Source: Branchiostoma floridae
Taxonomy: Eukaryota; Chordata; Leptocardii; Amphioxiformes; Branchiostomatidae
Assembly (NCBI RefSeq): GCF_000003815.2
Contig: NC_049994.1
Location: forward strand, 16,062,370-16,096,750
Length of the DNA stretch: 34,381 nt
Direction of reading: 5' to 3'
Shown: positions 29,177-34,381 of the stretch, one piece after another
Layout: every line of letters begins with the position of its first letter
Position numbering within the stretch: position 1 is the first letter of the stretch
Position numbers and translations under genes: made by a program
Notes under the pieces: model-generated
What the model was told of the DNA's origin: nothing
Databases searched by the model: none
Seen by the model: only the letters and a program-made list of their open reading frames with translations

Positions 29177-30390
29177 CGCAAGGTTTAATTCGAACAGGGG
29201 AGAACCTCTCACGGTTAGCTTATATGCGCTTTTTTACGTTATATGAAATGTTGCGTATACCATGGTCAATATTGACCGAAGGGTGCCATATATTTAATTT
29301 ATTTCGAACCGTCGTTTACGCAGAGAAGGGAAGACCTCACCCGTTAATATATTTGTTGCCAAGACGTATATGAAATGTTGCGTATTTCATTTGAACATAC
29401 GACATGTTTAATCTTTGCATCCGCGCAGTTTAAGCGAACTAGGGGAGACCTCCCCCGTTTAGCTTATATATTGCCAAAACGTATATGAAATGTTGCGTAT
29501 TTCTGTAAAACATACGACATGTTTAATCTTTGAATCCGCGCAGTTTAAGCGAACTAGGAGAGACCTCCCCCGTTTAGCTTATATATTGCCAAAACGTATA
29601 TGAAATGTTGCGTATTTCTGTAAAACATACGACATGTTTAATCTTTGAATCCGCGCAGTTTAAGCGAACTAGGGGAGACCTCCCCCGTTTAGCTTATATG
29701 TTGTCAAAACGTATATGAAATGTTGCGTATTTCTGTAAAACATACGACATGTTTAATCTTTGAATCCGCGCAGTTTAAGCGAACTAGGGGAGACCTCCCC
29801 CGTTTAGCTTATATGTTGCCAAGACGTATATGAAATGTTGTGTATTTCTGTTGAACATACGACATGTTTAATCTTTGAATCCACGCAGTTTAAGGGAACT
29901 AGGGGAGACCTCCCCGTTTAGCTTATATGTTGCCAAGACGTATATGAAATGTTGCGTATTTCTGTTGAACATACGACATGTTTAATCTTTGAATCCGCGC
30001 AGTTTAAGCGAACTAGGGGAGACCTCCCCCGTTTAGCTTATATGTTGCCAAGACGTATATGAAATGTTGCGTATTTCTGTTGAACATACGACATGTTTAA
30101 TCTTTGAATCCACGCAGTTTAAGGGAACTAGGGGAGACCTCCCCCGTTTAGCTTATATGTTGCCAAGACGTATATGAAATGTTGCGTATTTCTGTTGAAC
30201 ATACGACATGTTTAATCTTTAAATCCGCGTAGCTTAAGCAAACTTGGAGGCACTACCCCCGTTTTATCTATTAGCTAATACCATCTCAAAGGTTTTATGA
30301 AACGTTGCCCTTTTTTGCTGAACATACGGCATGTTTGAAGCGCAGTTTATGCGAACAGGAGGAGACCCTTTCCTGACCGCATATATGTTC
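29177..30390. repeat. 115-bp tandem array, about eleven copies
   Basis: Anchor CCGCGCAGTT (or CCACGCAGTT) at 29421, 29536, 29651, 29766, 29881, 29995, 30110 and 30225: spacing 115 except one 114. Diverged copies flank it (about 29177, 29309, 30338). Each unit holds GGGGAGACCTCCCC, ACGTATATGAAATGTTGCGT and ACATACGACATGTTTAATC. Central copies are nearly identical and edges decayed, the usual outcome of unequal exchange. Confidence 0.95.
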
Positions 30391-30614
30391 TGAAATTCCA
30401 GGGTCTAACTCAGGATGAGGCTGCCTGTTTTCTTTGTGGCAAGTTGACCCTCGAGCTAAGAGACGGTAGAAATCCCGACTACTGCTATAAATATCTCCGC
30501 GACTCAACCTCTGCTTGAAGAATAAGGATGTAGTAGATATAGCGTTTTGTGTAGTGAGTGGTGTTTTCTCTATAAAACGGCAAGCAGTTCTTACTACAGG
30601 TAAATGTACGAAAT

Positions 30615-30842
30615 ATGTTTATTTCTTTATCTACAAGCAAGCGTCGAGAAAGAACAGTTTGTGCACACAGGCGGTGTCTTCTCGTGTTGCTCGTTTTTGT
30701 TTGGGTTATTGTGATATGCGTGGGCAGGCAAGATGTAAATTTATTCAGCGTTATTTCGTACTCGCCATGGGGCGCACGCCTCCGTCCGTCAAAGGAGGTT
30801 GAACTTCCTTGGTCCGTCTGTGGCACAAGCTGTGTCATGTGA
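30615..30842 (+). CDS. Candidate small ORF with N-terminal hydrophobic anchor
   Basis: 75 codons from ATG at 30615. A basic N-terminus (SKRRER, HRR) precedes a 17-residue hydrophobic run (CLLVLLVFVWVIVICVG), the shape of a type II signal anchor or signal peptide. A TATAAAA box lies 44 bp upstream (30571-30577). The remainder (SYSPWGARLRP...) is not recognised. It could be a first coding exon, but the frame ends in TGA without a clear splice donor, so chance is a real alternative. Confidence 0.2.
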   Translation: MFISLSTSKRRERTVCAHRRCLLVLLVFVWVIVICVGRQDVNLFSVISYSPWGARLRPSKEVELPWSVCGTSCVM

Positions 30843-31462
30843 TAGGATGTATCCACTGGCAGAAAAGAGTGGGGGGTTCAAATTTACGGGCCATACGTAC
30901 GACAAGGAGCGGTTATTTTCCAGGCGTTCATTTTTGAAGAGAAGTATTGAAGAAAGTTTGGGCCTGTTCTAGCCCGCAAGTTGTGGCCGCGACACCGCTT
31001 TTACCGCCTAGGACCCCCGGTGACGGAATTTGACTCAAAGATAGGAGATGGCTATCATTCTGTACAAGCTGTTGTTGTTGGAAATCGACACAGAATGGAA
31101 ATCACGGCCCTTGTACCATCCGGATTAATAGAAGCCGAGACTGCAAGCTGAACATGTTTCGCGTTCACAGAATCCAGGACCATCCAACAACACGAGTCAT
31201 ATCGGCCACTACTCTAGGATACTCTAGATCTTACCGGATTCTTATTCCTGTGGTGACCAGATGGAACTGTACATGTGTGCTCTTTTTAACTTACGCCGAG
31301 ACGCTTCACCCGACTCTGGAAATGGGACTGTGGACTGCTGCACGGAATTGCGCAACCGTTGTGATTGTTTCAACTGCCGACTACATCAGAATGAAAGGCC
31401 ACAAATACCTAGTAGGCTGTAGGTTTTTTTTTACTTTTCCATGAAATATTTTCTCGTAATTC

Positions 31463-31468
31463 AATAAA
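31463..31468 (+). terminator. Possible polyadenylation signal
   Basis: Canonical AATAAA shortly after the stop of the unassigned frame 31154-31444. Isolated evidence only. Confidence 0.25.
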
Positions 31469-31539
31469 ATTATAAAGTTTCATCCATTGTATTTTCTTGC
31501 TTTGAAGTGTGCTAATGATTATTCTCCTCAAATGGCACT

Positions 31540-32635
31540 TATCCACACCTTAATGTACACGTATATGAGACGTACAGAGGGAACTTTAAACATGTCTTAA
31601 GGGTGTTTTGGTACGTATTTATGACAACTTTAAGCTGCTAAAAAGAAAAATATAGACACATTAAATCCTCTTAATTCACACGTATATGAGACGTAAATAG
31701 GCTTTAGATCAAATAAACGTGAAGTTTAAACATGTCTTAAGGGCGTTTTAATAAGTATTTATGGCAAATTTAAGCTGCTGAAAAGGCACCTAAACACACG
31801 TTATAATCCACTTAATGAACACGTATAAGAGACGTAAAGAGGTTTTAGATCAAATAAACGTGAAGTTTAAACAAGTCTTAAGGGCGTTATAATAGGTATT
31901 TATGGCAAATTTAAGCTGCTGAAAAGGCAGCTAAACACACGTTATAATCCACTTAATGCACACGTATAAGAGACGTAAATAGGCTTTAGATCAAATATAC
32001 GTGAAGTTTAAACATATCTTAAGGGCGTTTTAATAGATATTTATGGCAACTTTAAACTGCTGAAAAGGCACCTAAACACACGTTATAATTCTCTTAATGT
32101 ACACGTATATGAGACGTAAATAGGCTTTACATCAAATATACGTGAAGTTTAAGCATGTCTTAAGGGCGTTTTAATAGATATTTATGGCAACTTTAAACTG
32201 CTGAAAAGGCACCTAAACACACGTTATAATCCTCTTAATGTACACGTATATGAGACGTAAATAGGCTTTAGATCAAATATACGTGAAGTTTAAACATGTC
32301 TTAAGGGCGTTTTAATAGATATTTATGGCAACTTTAAACTGCTGAAAAGGCACCTAAACACACGTTATAATCCTCTTAATGTACACGTATATGAGACGTA
32401 AATAGGCTTTAGATCAAATATACGTGAAGTTTAAACATGTCTTAAGGGCGTTTTAATAGATATTTATGGCAACTTTAAGCTGCTGAAAAGGCACTAAAAC
32501 ACACGTTATAATCCACTTAATGCAATTGTATATGAGACGTAAAGAGGCTTTAGATCAAATAAACGTGAACTTTAAACAAGTTTTAAGGGGGTTTTAAAAA
32601 TCATTTACGACATCTTTAAGCTGCTGAAAGACAAC
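31540..32635. repeat. 141-bp tandem array, eight copies
   Basis: ACACGTATA-type anchors at 31557, 31678, 31819, 31960, 32101, 32242, 32383 and 32524: six consecutive intervals of exactly 141 bp, while the first unit (121 bp) lacks about 20 bp. Units contain GAGACGTAAATAGGCTTTAGA, GTTTAAACATGTCTTAAGGG and TTTAAGCTGCTGAAAAGGCA. Copies at 32101-32383 are almost identical; end copies are diverged. No ORF. Confidence 0.95.
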
Positions 32636-32826
32636 GGGAAAACCGGAAAATAAGGACTAACACGGACCTACAGAAAGACCACTTAAAGGCAATATTTACG
32701 TACTCGTATAAGTGGTGTATAGATCCGTAAAGGAGGAAAATACGTCAACATTACGCATGGTTTCAGCATCCTTAAATACCGTTTTTCGTGCCGTGTATGA
32801 GCAAAACATGCTACATTACAGGGTGT

Positions 32827-33100
32827 AATCATCCCTAAAATAAATATGGAACGCTCCAGGGTTACTTTTTAGATAGCCATAATTAGGCTGACAATCGACA
32901 CGGATAAAATTGTAAGTTTTGTAGTCGGCTGCACTAGAGAAAAAAAGTCAACAAGTATGTTCAAAATTATTGGAAAGGAAAGGTTGTGTTTTTTGAGCAG
33001 GGATTTGACACCCGCTTTTAATTGGGCGTATCATCCCTAAAATGGAAGGAACGTTCTAGGGTTACTTTTTAGATGACCATAATTAGACCACACCCAGATA
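32827..33100. repeat. Duplicated module of the dispersed repeat
   Basis: ATCATCCCTAAAAT...GGGTTACTTTTTAGAT...CCATAATTAG occurs at 32827 and again at 33029. The following GACAATCGAC(A/G)CGGATA block recurs at about 32891 and 33202, so the region is built of two about 200-300-bp modules in direct order. Confidence 0.75.
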
Positions 33101-33159
33101 GACCACGAACAAAGGAAGGAGAACACCAGGTACATTTTGTACTGTAGCAGAACATCGTT

Positions 33160-33592
33160 TTGCCTGTGGGAATTTCTATAGTTAAGTACCACACGGATGA
33201 CTGACAATCGACGCGGATATAGTAGGGTACACCAGAGAAAACGACAAACGAGAATGTTAAAGTTGAGCTTACTACGTTAACTGAAGGGACTACCCTAAAG
33301 ATCAATCAATCAATCAATCAATCAATCAAAGTTGAGCTTACAATGTACAAAATAATTAAAAAGAAAAAAGTGCATTTTTTATCAAGGATTTGATAGCCGC
33401 ATATAATTGGGGTCATGCGGGTCCATGCGGAACTGCAGCCGAGTCACCCAGGCCAGCTACTAGTATATAAAGGTCACGCACATTTATACACCAATTAAGA
33501 AAACGTCAGACTATCACTCATACGATTTGAAGTCGATTCATTATCCTACAATTAAAAGTATATAGCCCGCTTTTTAATCTACTGAATATGCC
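33160..33592. repeat. Dispersed repeat family, copy 2
   Basis: Homologue of 14240-14615, same orientation, interrupted by a 55-bp insertion at 33273-33327. Contains a TATATAAAGG box at about 33463 next to GGTCACGC. No ORF. Confidence 0.75.
33259..33341. mobile_element. Tiny retrotransposon 3'-end insertion with 14-bp target duplication
   Basis: AAAGTTGAGCTTAC occurs at 33259-33272 and 33328-33341. Between them are 27 bp of unrelated sequence and seven ATCA units (33301-33327). The related copy near 14350 is not interrupted here. This is the layout of a severely 5'-truncated LINE insertion. Confidence 0.65.
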
Positions 33593-34381
33593 TTGAAAGT
33601 CTAATTGAACTTTATTTCTTGCTTTTTGCCACCTATGGGCCATAGCAAATACAATAGTAATAAAACTGAGTGACATAATGTAACACAAATCATAAACACG
33701 ACGAACATATCTGTTACTTAAAAGTAAATCATATAAACCATAAGAAAAGTATCACCAGAAACACGGGATAACATAAAATTCTAAATCATAGATAAACAAC
33801 ATAAATTCTAAATCATGAATAAACAAAAGCATAATATAACTTAAATGCAAACAACAATTAATTTAATTTAACTTGACCAATTTGAATCAAGGGAACAAAT
33901 TGTACAAAATTTCAGATTAATGGTAAAAGAACAAATGATAATTATCAACATGGAAACACATCATCAAATAAATTATCACAGACGTAATGCAACTTAATCA
34001 ATTTAAAAGCCACAGGACACATATTGTAACAAAAAAACAAAACAAGGCATTGTTTGCAAAACATTAAGTGTTAATCAATATGCACAACAGGGAAACACAG
34101 TTAAATAAAATCATAAGAAATTAATAATAACAATGATAATAATAATGCAACTTTAATTTCCAATACAAATCAATAAATCAAATGTAGTTGTAACCAAAAA
34201 GTAAATCAACCGTAAATCATAATGTGTTACATATCATCAAAACAAGGAAATACTTTATCACATAGGACATAAAGGGCAATCGAAATAAATGGCAAAGAAA
34301 AATGTAACTAGACTCATAAATCAACAAAATCCACAACAGAGAACAGGGTTACGTGACTGGGTGACGGGCTCCTGCGGAACT
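33593..34381. other. A-rich, G-poor geneless sequence
   Basis: The plus strand is strongly A-rich with recurring AAATCATAAA / AATAAACAA words from about 33640 to 34340. No ORF, splice or RNA signal seen. The last 40 bases turn GC-richer. Confidence 0.5.

Larger units (their letters stand above)
30391..31539. other. Unique sequence between two arrays
   Basis: Contains two TATA-like boxes (30486-30492, 30571-30577), the candidate exon described separately, and a 96-codon frame at 31154-31444 of unknown nature, followed 18 nt later by AATAAA (31463-31468). A small undetected gene is possible, but splice sites linking these pieces are not convincing. Confidence 0.35.

Noticed and set aside
29177-32635. 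CRISPR-like arrays
   Set aside because: Whole 115- and 141-bp units are repeated with no unique spacers, and the window is eukaryotic.

Overview
This is eukaryotic genomic DNA, most likely from a lancelet (Branchiostoma) or a similar invertebrate deuterostome. The evidence is spliced genes with GT-AG introns, a CR1/L2-like non-LTR retrotransposon, PIF/Harbinger-like MITEs, many minisatellites, and a tandem cluster of single-exon beta-1,3-galactosyltransferase-like genes. Species was judged from gene and repeat style only. Nothing points to bacteria, phage, plasmid or virus.

Layout. 1-3.2 kb (+): last five visible exons of an ATP-grasp ligase gene whose 5' part lies left of the window; a CA microsatellite and an inverted-repeat element sit in its introns. 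3.2-9.3 kb: no gene; a tRNA-like relic, a duplicated 40-bp palindrome, a 163-bp tandem repeat and a 0.6-0.7 kb direct duplication. 9.3-12.5 kb (+): non-LTR retrotransposon with an uninterrupted 962-aa endonuclease/reverse-transcriptase ORF. 12.8-23.3 kb (-): three GT31 glycosyltransferase copies in one orientation: a frameshifted pseudogene (12.8-13.8 kb), a copy truncated by an assembly gap (17.5-18.1 kb) and an intact 482-aa gene (21.9-23.3 kb). Between them lie a tRNA-derived SINE, a 30-bp minisatellite, a retroposed 3' end and a LINE fragment.

24.2-28.6 kb: two oppositely oriented copies of one transposon family, with 33-bp terminal inverted repeats and 3-bp TTA/TAA target duplications; the smaller looks like an internally deleted version of the larger. 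29.2-30.4 kb and 31.5-32.6 kb: two tandem arrays with 115-bp and 141-bp units. 32.8-33.6 kb: a dispersed repeat family with a second copy at 14.2-14.6 kb. The right end is A-rich and apparently geneless.

Functionally the only intact host genes are the ATP-grasp ligase (partial) and the Golgi-type glycosyltransferase at 21.9-23.3 kb. They are not obviously in one pathway. The main interest is duplication and decay of the GT31 cluster (two copies have lost the DxD metal-binding motif and one carries a coding minisatellite inside the TWG motif) and the fine structure of the transposon pair.
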